From: Bacteroidota bacterium
GTDB lineage: Bacteria; Bacteroidota; Bacteroidia; Bacteroidales; JAAUTT01
Length of the DNA stretch: 45,799 nt
Direction of reading: 5' to 3'
NCBI GenBank assembly: GCA_020048915.1
Contig: JAIFLU010000018.1
Location: 1-45,799 of the forward strand
How positions within the stretch are numbered: position 1 is the first letter of the stretch; each line of letters opens with the position of its first letter. The translations under genes and the position numbers were made by a program. This document shows, piece by piece, positions 13,623 to 23,532 of the stretch. The notes under the pieces were generated by a model that saw only the letters and a program-made list of their open reading frames with translations, did no database searches and was not told the origin of the DNA.

Positions 13623-16600
13623 CTATTCTAATCTCGAAAGCATATCAATCGCTTGCTTTACCGATTTTATATTTTCAACAACCATCGATAGTTTGTCTTT
13701 GGCTTCTTTCATCTGAAAAGTCCGTGGATTCTTCTGGATATAGCGAATTAGTTTGTCGAAAATCTCTGATTGATAAAATTTCGATTCCTGGTTTGAAATA
13801 AAGTATACCAGCATTTTGTTGCCTTTAAGAATGATTTTTTCGATTCCAAGCATTTCGGCCTGCCACCTTAAACGCACCTCATCGAGCAATTCTTTCGATG
13901 CTTTTGGCAGGGCTCCAAAACGGTCGATGACCATTTTCTCAAATTCGGCCAGTTTTTCGTTATTGTCAATATTGTCGAGTTCCCGGTACAATCGCATTCG
14001 CTCGGTAATATTCGAGATATACGAATCGGGGAAAAGCAATTCCATATCGGTGTCAATTTGTGTATCGGTAACAAAATGACTGTTTTGCTGGTGTTTCGCT
14101 TGCTCATCTTCCTGCGAGAAAAATTCTTTGAATTCGGTTTCTCTTAGTTCCAGCATAGCTTCGGCCAGGATTCGCTGGTAAGTTTCGTAACCAATGTCGG
14201 AGATAAAACCGCTTTGTTCTGCACCCAAAAGATTTCCTGCCCCGCGGATATCCAAATCCTGCATGGCAATATTAAAACCGCTTCCCAGGTCGGTAAAATC
14301 TTCAATGGCCTTTAACCGGCGTCGTGCCTCGGGTGTTAACACCTGCACCGGTGGCGCCAGCAGGTAACAAAATGCTTTTTTATTGGATCGCCCAACGCGT
14401 CCCCGCAACTGGTGGAGATCGCTCAGGCCAAACATATTGGCATTGTTAATAATGATGGTATTGGCATTTGGTATGTCGAGCCCCGATTCTACAATGGTGG
14501 TCGAAATTAATACATCAAAATCGCCGTTGATAAAATCGAGCATTATTTGTTCCAGCTTTTCACCTTCCAACTGGCCATGCGCCGATATTGTTTTTACCCC
14601 GGGACAAAGCTTATTGATCATTATTTCGATGGATACAAGGCTGTCGACCCGGTTATGGATAAAGAAAACCTGCCCGTTGCGCGACATTTCATAATCAATG
14701 GCTTCCTTAATAGTTTCTTCATTAAACGTATGAAGTTCAGTATGGATAGGATGACGGTTTGGGGGAGGAGTATTGATAATAGAAAGATCGCGCGCACCCA
14801 TAAGCGAAAACTGAAGTGTTCGGGGTATGGGTGTTGCGGTTAAGGTAAGGGTGTCGACATTCACTTTCAAATGTTTCAGTTTCTCCTTAACGCTTACGCC
14901 AAATTTCTGCTCCTCGTCCACAATCAATAAGCCCAGATCTTTAAATTTTATGTCTTTCCCTACTAATTTATGGGTGCCGATTAATATGTCTATTTCACCG
15001 GTTTCGAGCTTTTCAAGTACTTCTTTTTGCTGCTTGGGGGGTTTAAGCCGCGAAATATAATCTACTTTGCAGGGGAAATTCTCTAGTCGGTCCTTAAATG
15101 TATTGTAATGTTGCAGAGCCAAAATGGTTGTAGGTACTAAAACTGCGACTTGTTTGCTATCGGCAACCGCTTTAAAAGCGGCGCGAATGGCGATTTCGGT
15201 TTTTCCAAATCCCACATCGCCGCAAACCAGATGATCCATAGGGTAGGGGGCTTCCATGCTGTTTTTTACTGAGCGGGTAGCTTTTTCCTGATCGGGAGTA
15301 TCTTCGTAAATAAACGAAGCTTCCAGTTCTTCCTGCATATATGTGTCGGGCGAATACCGAAAGCCTTCCTCTCCTTTGCGTTTGGCATATAAGTCAATTA
15401 GCTCACGAGCTATGTCCTTCATTTTTTTTTTAGTACTCTGCTTCAGGTTTTGCCAGGCTGGGGTTCCCAACTTGTAAATCCGGGGAGTCTCTCCTTCTTT
15501 CCCTTTATATTTGGAAATTTTGTGAAGGTTGTGAATACTAACAAAAATGACATCATTGTCTTTGTATACCAAGGTGATTTTTTCCTGGATCTTCCCGTTT
15601 TCCTCAATTTTTTGAAGTCCGCCAAATACGCCAATACCATGATCGATATGTACTACATAATCTCCGGGGTTCAAGCCGCGGATTTCGTTGATGGTAATTG
15701 CTTCGCTTTTCGCAAAGTGGTGGCGGATGTTATACTTATGGTACCGCTCAAATATTTGATGATCGGTATAAATACAAATGTTGAGGTCGTTATCAACAAA
15801 ACCTTCGTGCAAGGCGGTTTCAACCGGAATAAAAGTCACCGGTTCGGCCATTCCTGCAAAAATATCCTTCAACCGCTGAATCTGACGAGGATTATCGCTT
15901 AAAATAAAGTTGACGAATTTGTTACTCTGGTTCTCTACCAGATTTTGGGCAAGTAACTCAAAATTCTTTTTAAATGCAGGTTGAGGTATGGTTCGGAAAT
16001 TTACAACTTGTTTAGTGGAGAAGGAGTAACTTTGCCCAATTTCAACCTGTTGAAATGGCTCAATTAGTATTTTAAGCTCTTCGGCAGAGTTTATTACAGC
16101 CTCTTTCAAGACTTTCTCTTCTCCCTGAAAGGTTAAGATTTTTCCGGGGATTGCAGGGTATGCCTTCTCAATCTCAGAATAAATCAGTGGTAAATCTTTG
16201 GTCCATAACGATGTATCCTTCGGCAGAAGGTTCAATATATTGGTATTATTCCCTCCGCTTAGCATGTAGCCAATGTTTGGAACAATAGAGATCTGTTGCA
16301 GTTTCTCCTTCGAAAGTTGGGTGTCGGCTTCAAATGTGCGGATCGATTCAACTTCTTCCCCAAAAAAATCGACGCGATAGGGGAGGTTGTTCGAGAAGGA
16401 AAAAATGTCAACAATACTACCCCTTACAGAAAACTGACCGGGTTCATATACAAAATCGGACTCTTCGAATTTATACTCATACAATACTTCGCGAATAAAA
16501 CTGATAGAGATTTTTTCTCCTACCAAAAGATCCAGGGTGTTATTATTCAGGTTTTCTATGGTCGCCACTTTCTCAATCAGTCCTTCGGGGTATGTTATAA

Positions 16601-16970
16601 TTGCCAGGGCGTTATCTGATTTATCTTCTTTTTGAAGCCTGTTTAAAAGCCGGGTGCGTAAAATTATTCCTGCTTCATCGGTTTCCTGGTGTGCAATAGT
16701 TCGTTTGTACGACGAAGGGAAAAAAAGTATTTGCTCTTCGTTAAGAACATTAGCCAGGTCGTTGTATAAGTATGCCGCCTCCTCTTTGTCGGGTACCAGA
16801 AAAAGATGGGTATTTTTATTGTGGGCAAGAACAGTTGCAGCAAAAAGGGCAGTGGCCGAACCGTTTAATCCTTTTAAGTGAATCGACTTTTCCTTATTGT
16901 TGGAATAATCCTGAAACAGTTTAAAATTGGGATGTTTAAAATATATCGATTTTAATTCTGGCTTGTCCAT
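13623..16970 (-). CDS. mfd: Transcription-repair coupling factor Mfd
   Basis: A 1115-residue ATP-dependent translocase that removes RNA polymerase stalled at DNA lesions and recruits UvrA. The N-terminal UvrB-like part (about 1-380) is followed by the RNA polymerase interaction domain (about 430-500, GDYVVHIDHGIGVFGGL), the RecG-like motor with Walker A DVGFGKTEIA near 585, a DEEQ box in IVDEEQKFGV near 683, LTATPIPRTLQ, FIHNRVDSL, and SGLDIPNANTII / QLRGRVGRS of the second motor domain, then the TRG region and the C-terminal inhibitory domain (VTDTQIDTDMELLFPDSYI). Length is normal and the gene intact. A perfect TAAATTTG lies 20 nt upstream of its ATG. It is divergent from the PAS kinase gene. 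Confidence 0.97.
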   Translation of the reverse strand: MDKPELKSIYFKHPNFKLFQDYSNNKEKSIHLKGLNGSATALFAATVLAHNKNTHLFLVPDKEEAAYLYNDLANVLNEEQILFFPSSYKRTIAHQETDEAGIILRTRLLNRLQKEDKSDNALAIITYPEGLIEKVATIENLNNNTLDLLVGEKISISFIREVLYEYKFEESDFVYEPGQFSVRGSIVDIFSFSNNLPYRVDFFGEEVESIRTFEADTQLSKEKLQQISIVPNIGYMLSGGNNTNILNLLPKDTSLWTKDLPLIYSEIEKAYPAIPGKILTFQGEEKVLKEAVINSAEELKILIEPFQQVEIGQSYSFSTKQVVNFRTIPQPAFKKNFELLAQNLVENQSNKFVNFILSDNPRQIQRLKDIFAGMAEPVTFIPVETALHEGFVDNDLNICIYTDHQIFERYHKYNIRHHFAKSEAITINEIRGLNPGDYVVHIDHGIGVFGGLQKIEENGKIQEKITLVYKDNDVIFVSIHNLHKISKYKGKEGETPRIYKLGTPAWQNLKQSTKKKMKDIARELIDLYAKRKGEEGFRYSPDTYMQEELEASFIYEDTPDQEKATRSVKNSMEAPYPMDHLVCGDVGFGKTEIAIRAAFKAVADSKQVAVLVPTTILALQHYNTFKDRLENFPCKVDYISRLKPPKQQKEVLEKLETGEIDILIGTHKLVGKDIKFKDLGLLIVDEEQKFGVSVKEKLKHLKVNVDTLTLTATPIPRTLQFSLMGARDLSIINTPPPNRHPIHTELHTFNEETIKEAIDYEMSRNGQVFFIHNRVDSLVSIEIMINKLCPGVKTISAHGQLEGEKLEQIMLDFINGDFDVLISTTIVESGLDIPNANTIIINNANMFGLSDLHQLRGRVGRSNKKAFCYLLAPPVQVLTPEARRRLKAIEDFTDLGSGFNIAMQDLDIRGAGNLLGAEQSGFISDIGYETYQRILAEAMLELRETEFKEFFSQEDEQAKHQQNSHFVTDTQIDTDMELLFPDSYISNITERMRLYRELDNIDNNEKLAEFEKMVIDRFGALPKASKELLDEVRLRWQAEMLGIEKIILKGNKMLVYFISNQESKFYQSEIFDKLIRYIQKNPRTFQMKEAKDKLSMVVENIKSVKQAIDMLSRLE

Positions 16971-16989
16971 TTAAAAAAATATGAAGATG

Positions 16990-16997
16990 CAAATTTA
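16990..16997 (-). promoter_or_regulatory. Probable -7 promoter box of mfd
   Basis: On the minus strand this reads TAAATTTG, a perfect match to the Bacteroidota TAnnTTTG box, 20 nt upstream of the mfd start codon. The -33 partner about 20 nt further upstream is weak. Confidence 0.4.
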
Positions 16998-17075
16998 ACT
17001 TAATGTTGCTTTGCTTATTAACATTTTTCGTATTTATTATAAAAACAAGATTGTAATGATTTGGAACATTTTGTC

Positions 17076-17106
17076 TTTGTAAAAAATTTTGAGGGATTTA
17101 TCTTTT
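17076..17106 (+). promoter_or_regulatory. Promoter of the PAS kinase - response regulator operon
   Basis: TTTG at 17076-17079, a 19-nt spacer and TAtcTTTT at 17099-17106, one base from the TAnnTTTG consensus. The kinase ATG is 38 nt downstream of the box. Confidence 0.45.
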
Positions 17107-17143
17107 TTTTTAACTAACTTCTGATTTAAAGTTAATAGGCTGA

Positions 17144-20100
17144 ATGTTTATGAGTAATCCAATTTTCTCGGACGAAATTTTATTTGCTTCGATGTTTGAT
17201 TCGCCTTCCATTTATATGTGGATAAAGGATACCAATAACAATTTTGTTAAAGTTAATGAACAGGCAGCTACTCTTGAAGGGAGAAGCAGGGAAGAGATGG
17301 AAGGGAAATCGTGTTTTGAGTTATATCCGAAAGAAATGGCGTATAGATTCTGGCTCGAAGATCAGGAAGTGATCCAAACAGGGCAGCCAAAACATACGTA
17401 TCACGAATTAATTATTGATACTAATTATTTTGGGAAACAATCCTTCCAGGTTGTAAAGCTTCCAATAAAATCTGAAAATAACGAAGTTACAGGAGTGCTT
17501 ATATATAGTGCAGATATTTCTGAACAAAAAAAAGCGGAACAAAGTTTTCAGCGCAAATTAGAGGAGTTTCAACTTGTTTTTGAAAATAGCAGCGATGCCT
17601 TAATTTGGGCCGATATAACTACTGGTATTCTGGTCAATTGCAACCGCCGCGCTGAATTGATGCTCGAGATGGACCGAAGCCGAATTATTGGAATGCACCA
17701 GTCTTTACTTCACCCCCCTGATAAGTTAGCGGAATATATGTTGAAATTTCAGGAGGGGATAAAAAACAATAATTCCTTAGGAATACCTGCCGAAGTAGTT
17801 AGTTCTTCCGGAAAGCATATTCATGTTATGATTACCACTACCCTGGTTGATTTAGGAGATCGGAAGATTATTCAGGGTACTTTTCACAATATTTCCGAAC
17901 GGATAAAATTTGAAGAAGAACTCAAAAATTCAGAAGAAAAAAACAAGGCTCTCATAAATGCTATTCCCGATCTAATGTTTGTATTTAATTCGAAGGGGAT
18001 ATGTGTTGAATATTATGAAGCGCTCAATTCTGACTTGTTTGCCCTTCCGGAATTATTTCTGAATAAAAATATTGTGGAATTTTTACCCGAAGAGGTTGCC
18101 AGTATAGCCTTAGATGCCATTAAAGAGTGCCTTTCTGCCGGAAAGTTACAGCAGTTTGAATATTACCTGAATATTGGTCAGGAGAAAAAGAGTTGCGATG
18201 CAAGGATTGTAAAATTGAATAAAGATCGGGTTTTTGCACTTATTCGAGATATTACGGAACGCAAAAAAGCGGAATCGGATTTGAAAGAGTCCAGAAAGAT
18301 GATGCAATTGGTTTTAAACGCTATTCCCGTCAGAGTTTTCTGGAAGGATCGTAATTCAGTATACTTAGGCAGCAATTACCTTCATGCTCAGGACAACGGA
18401 TTTAATGACTCCGCTGATATGATTGGTAAAACAGATCTTCAAATAGGATTCTCGAAAGAAGAGGCTCTTTCTTTCGTTACAGATGACAGACAGGTTATGG
18501 AATCAGGTATTCCCAAGCTCCATTACGAGGAAAAATTAACTACTCCCGGCGGAATCACCTGGATTAACACGAGCAAGGTTCCCTTATATGATGAGAATAG
18601 CGAAGTGGTAGGTGTGTTAGGTACATATGAAGATATTACTGAGCGAAAATTGTCTGAAGCAGCATTAAAGGAAAGTGAAGTAAAATACCGGCTGATGGCT
18701 GAAAACATGAAAGACGTGATATGGCAGATGTCTCCTGAAATGATATTTACATACATTAGCCCATCTTATGAACTATTAACCGGTTTTAAGCCCGAAGAAG
18801 TTATTGGGAAATCAATTTGGTCGGTAATTACAGAGGAATCAGCGAAAACACTTCGTAAATTATTACAAAAGAGACAAGAAGGGAAACTTTCAAGTAAACA
18901 GTTGACCAGTCTTTCATTTGAAACTTCTCAAATTACTAAAAAGGGGAAAATGATTTGGATTGAAATAGTGTCAAATCCAATTTTCGATGATCAGGGCAAG
19001 ATGGTATATTTTCAGGGGGTTAGTCGTGATATCACACAACGTAAAATTGCGGAAGAAGCTTTAAAAGAGAGCGAAGAGAGATTAAGGGCGGTAGTTTCTA
19101 ATACTCCTCTGGTATTGTTTCAGGTAGATGAAAATTTAGTTTTTAGGATTTCGGAAGGCAAAGGGTTGGAAAAACTTGGGCTTAAACCGGGTCAGGTAGT
19201 GGGGATGTCGGTAAAGGAAGTTTACCACGATTACCCTCAGGTTATTAACAATGTTATGAGGGCACTTAACGGTTCCATTGAAAAAGGGGTACTTTGTGTG
19301 AACGATCTCGTTTTCGAAACCCAATATCGACCTATTTGGGATGCGAATGGCACAATAACAAGTATTATCGGAACTGCCCTCGATATTACTGAACAAAAAA
19401 ATGCAGAAAACGCTCTTTTGGAGAGTGAAAAGCGTTTCAGAACTTTGTTTGAGGTGATGTCCGAAGGTGTAGCATTGCATAATTTAGTGTATGATGATTC
19501 GGGTAAGCCGGTAAATTATAAGATACTCGAGGTAAATCCTTCATTTGCAAAGCAAACAGGTTTAAATCAGGGAGAGATACGTGATAAGCTGGCAACTGAA
19601 CTATATCGTTCTGATTTTCCTCCATTCCTCGAAGAATATTCCAAAGTTGCACTCACTGGGGAAGCATATTCCTATGAAACTTATTTTGAATTATTAGACC
19701 GATATTTGAAAATTTCAGTTGTTTCTCCTGAAAAAGGCCGTTTTGCTAAAGTTTTTGAAGATATTTCTTCTCAAAAACGCCGTGAAAAAGAACTTCGTGA
19801 TAAAAATGCCGAATTGGAAAGTTTTAACTATACAGTTTCGCACGACTTAAAAAGCCCTTTAGTTACCATTAAAGGATTTGTTGGAATGTTGGAACAAGAT
19901 TTAGTTCAAGAAAATAAAGAAAGCATAAAGGACGATATTCTACGAATTAAAATGGCCACGGATAAAATGACCAGTTTATTAAACGATTTGCTCGAATTGT
20001 CGCGTATTGGCCGTATAATCAACAAGCCTGAAAAGGTTCCCATGCTTAACATTATTACCGAAACCTGTGAACTTTTAGCCGGAGCAATTAGCAACCGGAA

Positions 20101-20488
20101 TGTTAAGTTGAAAATTTCCAAATCTTTTCCCGACGTTTTAGTCGATAGGCAGCGAATAGGGCAAGTATGGCAAAATCTGATGGAGAATGCGATTAAATTT
20201 ATGGGGGATCAAAAAGCTCCGGTAATACATATCAGTTATTTCAAAGAGGGAGATAAATATATTTTTACAATTTCGGACAACGGAATTGGTATTGAGAAGC
20301 AGTATCAGGGAACAATTTTTGGCCTTTTTAATAAGCTTGATAATAAAACCGAAGGGACAGGAATCGGCTTAGCCTTGGTAAAGCGAATAGTAGAAGTTCA
20401 TGGTGGCGAGGTTTGGGTTGATTCTAATGGGAAAGGATTGGGAACTACGATTAGTTTTTCAATTCCTATAAAATTGTTTAAGAGTTAG
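17144..20488 (+). CDS. Multi-PAS sensor histidine kinase
   Basis: A 1114-residue kinase with no signal peptide or membrane segment, so probably cytoplasmic. About seven PAS/PAC modules occupy residues 1-880, recognised by repeated endings such as ADISEQKKAEQ, NISERIKFEEE, RDITERKKAES, EDITERKLSEA, RDITQRKIAEE, LDITEQKNAEN and EDISSQKRREK. These join through short coiled coils. The dimerisation/phosphoacceptor domain has VSHDLKSPL with the phosphorylated histidine at H900. The ATPase domain (about 1000-1112) shows the N box NLMENAIKF, DNGIGIEK, FGLFNKL and GTGIGLALVKRIVEVHGG. The ending and its linkage to an Rcp1-type regulator 44 bp downstream resemble phytochrome-type kinases, but no GAF or phytochrome domain is present. 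The ligands of the PAS domains are unknown. A second in-frame ATG lies two codons in. Confidence 0.93.
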   Translation: MFMSNPIFSDEILFASMFDSPSIYMWIKDTNNNFVKVNEQAATLEGRSREEMEGKSCFELYPKEMAYRFWLEDQEVIQTGQPKHTYHELIIDTNYFGKQSFQVVKLPIKSENNEVTGVLIYSADISEQKKAEQSFQRKLEEFQLVFENSSDALIWADITTGILVNCNRRAELMLEMDRSRIIGMHQSLLHPPDKLAEYMLKFQEGIKNNNSLGIPAEVVSSSGKHIHVMITTTLVDLGDRKIIQGTFHNISERIKFEEELKNSEEKNKALINAIPDLMFVFNSKGICVEYYEALNSDLFALPELFLNKNIVEFLPEEVASIALDAIKECLSAGKLQQFEYYLNIGQEKKSCDARIVKLNKDRVFALIRDITERKKAESDLKESRKMMQLVLNAIPVRVFWKDRNSVYLGSNYLHAQDNGFNDSADMIGKTDLQIGFSKEEALSFVTDDRQVMESGIPKLHYEEKLTTPGGITWINTSKVPLYDENSEVVGVLGTYEDITERKLSEAALKESEVKYRLMAENMKDVIWQMSPEMIFTYISPSYELLTGFKPEEVIGKSIWSVITEESAKTLRKLLQKRQEGKLSSKQLTSLSFETSQITKKGKMIWIEIVSNPIFDDQGKMVYFQGVSRDITQRKIAEEALKESEERLRAVVSNTPLVLFQVDENLVFRISEGKGLEKLGLKPGQVVGMSVKEVYHDYPQVINNVMRALNGSIEKGVLCVNDLVFETQYRPIWDANGTITSIIGTALDITEQKNAENALLESEKRFRTLFEVMSEGVALHNLVYDDSGKPVNYKILEVNPSFAKQTGLNQGEIRDKLATELYRSDFPPFLEEYSKVALTGEAYSYETYFELLDRYLKISVVSPEKGRFAKVFEDISSQKRREKELRDKNAELESFNYTVSHDLKSPLVTIKGFVGMLEQDLVQENKESIKDDILRIKMATDKMTSLLNDLLELSRIGRIINKPEKVPMLNIITETCELLAGAISNRNVKLKISKSFPDVLVDRQRIGQVWQNLMENAIKFMGDQKAPVIHISYFKEGDKYIFTISDNGIGIEKQYQGTIFGLFNKLDNKTEGTGIGLALVKRIVEVHGGEVWVDSNGKGLGTTISFSIPIKLFKS

Positions 20489-20532
20489 CTATATTTTTTG
20501 TTAAAAAATAAGTACTATTAAGGGATAAAAAA

Positions 20533-20976
20533 ATGGAAAAAATGAGTGGCGATCCAATTACAATTCTGTTGGTAGAAGATAATCCAGATCATGCAACACT
20601 GGTTATTCGCAGCCTTAAAAATTTTCTTGTTGCCAACCATATAATTCATGCCGAAGACGGAGAAGAGGCATTGAACTATCTAAATAAAATTGGAAATGGC
20701 ACAAAGAGGCCACATTTGGTTTTATTGGATTTAAGGCTTCCTAAAATTGATGGATTGGAAGTTCTCAGGCAAATAAAAACGAATAAGGATTTAGTTGATA
20801 TACCGGTAGTTGTTCTAACTACATCCGATGCAGAAACCGATATGGCGAGGGCCTATGAATATCATGCTAATAGTTATTTGGTTAAACCTGTCGACTTCTC
20901 AAAGTTTACTGAATTGATGAATGCACTTGGTTTTTACTGGATTTGCTGGAATAAGAATCCCTTTAGCTGTCAATAA
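20533..20976 (+). CDS. Rcp1-like single-domain response regulator
   Basis: A 147-residue receiver domain with no output domain. The acidic pair is ED (about 15-16), the phosphoacceptor is D66 in LVLLDLRLP, followed by LTTSD (Thr/Ser switch) and the Lys of YLVKPVD. The C-terminal LGFYWICWNKNPF is the ending usual for the Rcp1 subgroup that partners bacteriophytochrome-like kinases. It follows the multi-PAS kinase by 44 bp on the same strand, so the two form a cognate pair. With no DNA-binding domain, its output must be protein-protein, for example a phosphorelay or another kinase. Confidence 0.93.
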   Translation: MEKMSGDPITILLVEDNPDHATLVIRSLKNFLVANHIIHAEDGEEALNYLNKIGNGTKRPHLVLLDLRLPKIDGLEVLRQIKTNKDLVDIPVVVLTTSDAETDMARAYEYHANSYLVKPVDFSKFTELMNALGFYWICWNKNPFSCQ

Positions 20977-20991
20977 TCTGATGAGTAAAGC

Positions 20992-21033
20992 GTATCCGTG
21001 ATAGTCACTATTCGCGGCAGCTATCGCGGATAC
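20992..21033. terminator. REP-like hairpin between convergent genes, probable bidirectional terminator
   Basis: Arms gtatccgtgatag (20992-21004) and ctatcgcggatac (21021-21033) pair at 12 of 13 positions around a 16-nt loop, between the response regulator gene (plus) and the TonB-dependent receptor gene (minus). It belongs to the same sequence family as the elements at 10483-10518 and 43693-43729 (shared gatagtc and agctatcgcggat). There is no long T run, so a terminator role is inferred from position. Confidence 0.55.
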
Positions 21034-21117
21034 GGTGCATGAATTGGCCTCAGCCACCAGCATAATTGTATATAGAGGTAAAACCATCCACCGAACTTAA
21101 ATAAACCTACACTTTTT

Positions 21118-23484
21118 TTAGAAATGTATCCGGTACATAATATTGGGAATCATATTTAACTGACGGTAATAATCAACTTTTCCGGTGTATTCATTATAGT
21201 ATTCCCATGTTCGGGCTTGGGCATTGGTAATATTCATCACATCAATAATAAACTCGTGTGAAGTTTTGGGGCGGTTCATGCGGTAAGTGCACGAAAAATT
21301 TAGTTGCGCAATATCATCAAGTTTCTTCTCCCAGGCTTGGGAGTAGTCGTATACAGATGTTCCTTTTGCTTTCGAAGCATCCAAATCAATGGGCAAATAC
21401 CTTCGGCCTCCATTGTAAAACAACTTGATATTTACACCAATGGTATTGCCTTTGTCCCGTTTCCCTAATTTAAATTCTTTTCCCGTCAGGAAGTTTACAG
21501 CGTAATTACCATTGTATTTGGTATTACGGGTTATTCCGTCTTTTGCTTTGTATTTTGATTCGTATAATGACCCTGTGAGCATAAAATAGAAATTTCCGGC
21601 AAAGTAGCGTTCCAGCGTATATTCCAATCCATAATTATAACCGGTACCCGAGTTTACCAAAGCTTTGTTAATGTATCCTTCGTCGCTGTTTAACAATGTG
21701 AAACTGCTGGTGTCGATGTTCTCCACCGGAATATTATAGAGGTCCTGATAATAAAAATCGAGCTTGGAGTTAAGATTTTTTGAAATCCGGTATTCGTATC
21801 CCAGCACATAATGGCGGGCTTTTGATAAACCCAGTCGGGTATTGGGAGTGATGCTTTCGCCATTTGGCAAGTTAATTTGGGTAAAGTACGAAACAATACT
21901 TTCCGTTTTGCTATGCATGCCAAAGCCAAGGTTTAATGCATGTTTTGGTGCAAGTTGCCAGCGCATGGCCAACCGTGGTTCAATCGAGAATTCGTTGTTG
22001 AGCGAGAAAAGCGTCCCATGTAATCCACTTACAAAAGTAATGTCGTCGTTCAAACGGAATTTCCAGCTAACATAGCTTTGAAAGTCACGGGCGCTTTTAT
22101 TCATATCAATACCGTTGGCGAAGCGGTTGAGGTCTTCGTCGAAATACGTTTCGTACATATCGTAAAAATGGGTAGTGCTTTTTAGCCCAGCCACCAACCG
22201 GTGGCGGGCATTTAGTTTGGAGCTGACCATAACTGCACCACGCAGGCTGCTCTTTTCCCAATGGCCTTTCCCGTCAAAATTAAAATTATCCAATGAGTCG
22301 ATTTTCTCCGACGAATAATTGCTTCCGTTGTTTGATGCTGAAAAGGTTGTTTTTATAAACGTATTTTGCGATAGGGGAAGTGTATGATTTAGTCCAACCA
22401 CTCCCAACTGAGAATCGAAATTTCCTTTTTCAACCACTTTCTCGCTTCCTTCCCCCTCCGTTTCGGAATTCATAATGTTGCTCATTCCGCCTAACCCAAA
22501 TACCGAAAGGGTGCCCATTCGTTTGGTGGGGAGGATTACCTTAAAAGCAGCATCCTGGTATTTTGGCACGCCATCAAAATCAACCAGTCCAACCTGATTG
22601 AGAAGCGACAGGGATGAGTACCGGTAGTTAACAAGGTACGACCCGGCATAGTTTTGCTTAATAGGCCCTTCTAAAGTCAGATCTGTTCCTAAAACCCCTA
22701 TACCAATAGACTGCTCGTGCTTTTCGTTATTTCCCGATCGCATCCGCATATCGAAAACTCCTGAAAGGGCATCTCCATATTCCGGGGCAAAGGCACCGGT
22801 ATAAAAATCGGAATTTGTTAGAAGTTCGCTGTTTAGAGCATTTATAGGGCCTCCGGTAGCGCCTTCGTTGGCAAAGTGATTCGGGTTGGGAATTTCGATT
22901 CCTTCCAAACGCCAAAGAATGCCTTTGGGAGAATTTCCTCGAACCACAATATCGTTATTTCCGCTCGGGTCGCTTGTTACCCCGGCGTATGACGATACCA
23001 TCCGCGACGGATCCTGCACTGCTCCCGCAAAGCGTTTGGTTTCTTCTACCGAAAAGGAACGCGAACTAATAATAGCCATTTCGTTTTGCACATCGCCTTT
23101 ATTTTTTTGGGCCATTACTACCACTTCTTCCATTTTTATGACCGATTCCTTCGCTTCGAGGCTTAAAACTACTTCTTTGCCCGAACTAATCAGAATGTTT
23201 GGGATTGTCTTTTCTTCGTATCCCAGGTAACGAATTTGTAAATCAATTCTCCCTACCGGGATGTTTTCGAACCGAAACTCCCCTTCGGCATTGGTAGTTG
23301 TTCCTTTCAGAGGATTCGTTCCCGGAATAAGAATATTTGCGCCGATTAATGGGAATTTTCCATCTTCATCGATAAGGGTTCCCCGGATGGTTTGGGTTAT
23401 CGCTTGGGAGTATGTAGCTATGCTGTTAATAATGAGCCATGCGAAAAGAAAAAAATGGGGGATTATAAGAGTTAATTTTTTCAT
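21118..23484 (-). CDS. TonB-dependent outer-membrane receptor with carboxypeptidase-like N-terminal domain
   Basis: A 788-residue receptor. A signal peptide (1-27, ending ATYSQA) is followed by a CarboxypepD_reg-like beta-sandwich (about 30-115, RGTLIDEDGKFPLIGANI...LGYEEKTIP), the plug (about 120-250, DIVVRGNSPKGILWRLEGIEIPNP) and a beta-barrel that ends in the C-terminal Phe expected for outer-membrane proteins. It lacks the STN domain used for sigma-factor signalling and is shorter than SusC-type receptors; no SusD partner is adjacent. The cargo is unknown. It is the last of five minus-strand genes that begin with an ECF sigma factor gene, with 48 bp to the upstream gene, so it may be the transported target of that regulatory unit. 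Confidence 0.9.
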   Translation of the reverse strand: MKKLTLIIPHFFLFAWLIINSIATYSQAITQTIRGTLIDEDGKFPLIGANILIPGTNPLKGTTTNAEGEFRFENIPVGRIDLQIRYLGYEEKTIPNILISSGKEVVLSLEAKESVIKMEEVVVMAQKNKGDVQNEMAIISSRSFSVEETKRFAGAVQDPSRMVSSYAGVTSDPSGNNDIVVRGNSPKGILWRLEGIEIPNPNHFANEGATGGPINALNSELLTNSDFYTGAFAPEYGDALSGVFDMRMRSGNNEKHEQSIGIGVLGTDLTLEGPIKQNYAGSYLVNYRYSSLSLLNQVGLVDFDGVPKYQDAAFKVILPTKRMGTLSVFGLGGMSNIMNSETEGEGSEKVVEKGNFDSQLGVVGLNHTLPLSQNTFIKTTFSASNNGSNYSSEKIDSLDNFNFDGKGHWEKSSLRGAVMVSSKLNARHRLVAGLKSTTHFYDMYETYFDEDLNRFANGIDMNKSARDFQSYVSWKFRLNDDITFVSGLHGTLFSLNNEFSIEPRLAMRWQLAPKHALNLGFGMHSKTESIVSYFTQINLPNGESITPNTRLGLSKARHYVLGYEYRISKNLNSKLDFYYQDLYNIPVENIDTSSFTLLNSDEGYINKALVNSGTGYNYGLEYTLERYFAGNFYFMLTGSLYESKYKAKDGITRNTKYNGNYAVNFLTGKEFKLGKRDKGNTIGVNIKLFYNGGRRYLPIDLDASKAKGTSVYDYSQAWEKKLDDIAQLNFSCTYRMNRPKTSHEFIIDVMNITNAQARTWEYYNEYTGKVDYYRQLNMIPNIMYRIHF

Positions 23485-23532
23485 ATAGGTTTGATTAATA
23501 TGATTAAAAGGAAAATTTAGAAAGATGAGTGG

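Noticed and set aside
15450..15902. 150-codon plus-strand frame inside mfd
   Set aside because: Lies antisense within the clearly real mfd gene and its product has no recognisable family; it is a shadow frame.
21118..23484. Second SusC-type glycan transporter
   Set aside because: Shorter than SusC proteins, with no SusD gene nearby; a general TonB-dependent receptor is the safer call.
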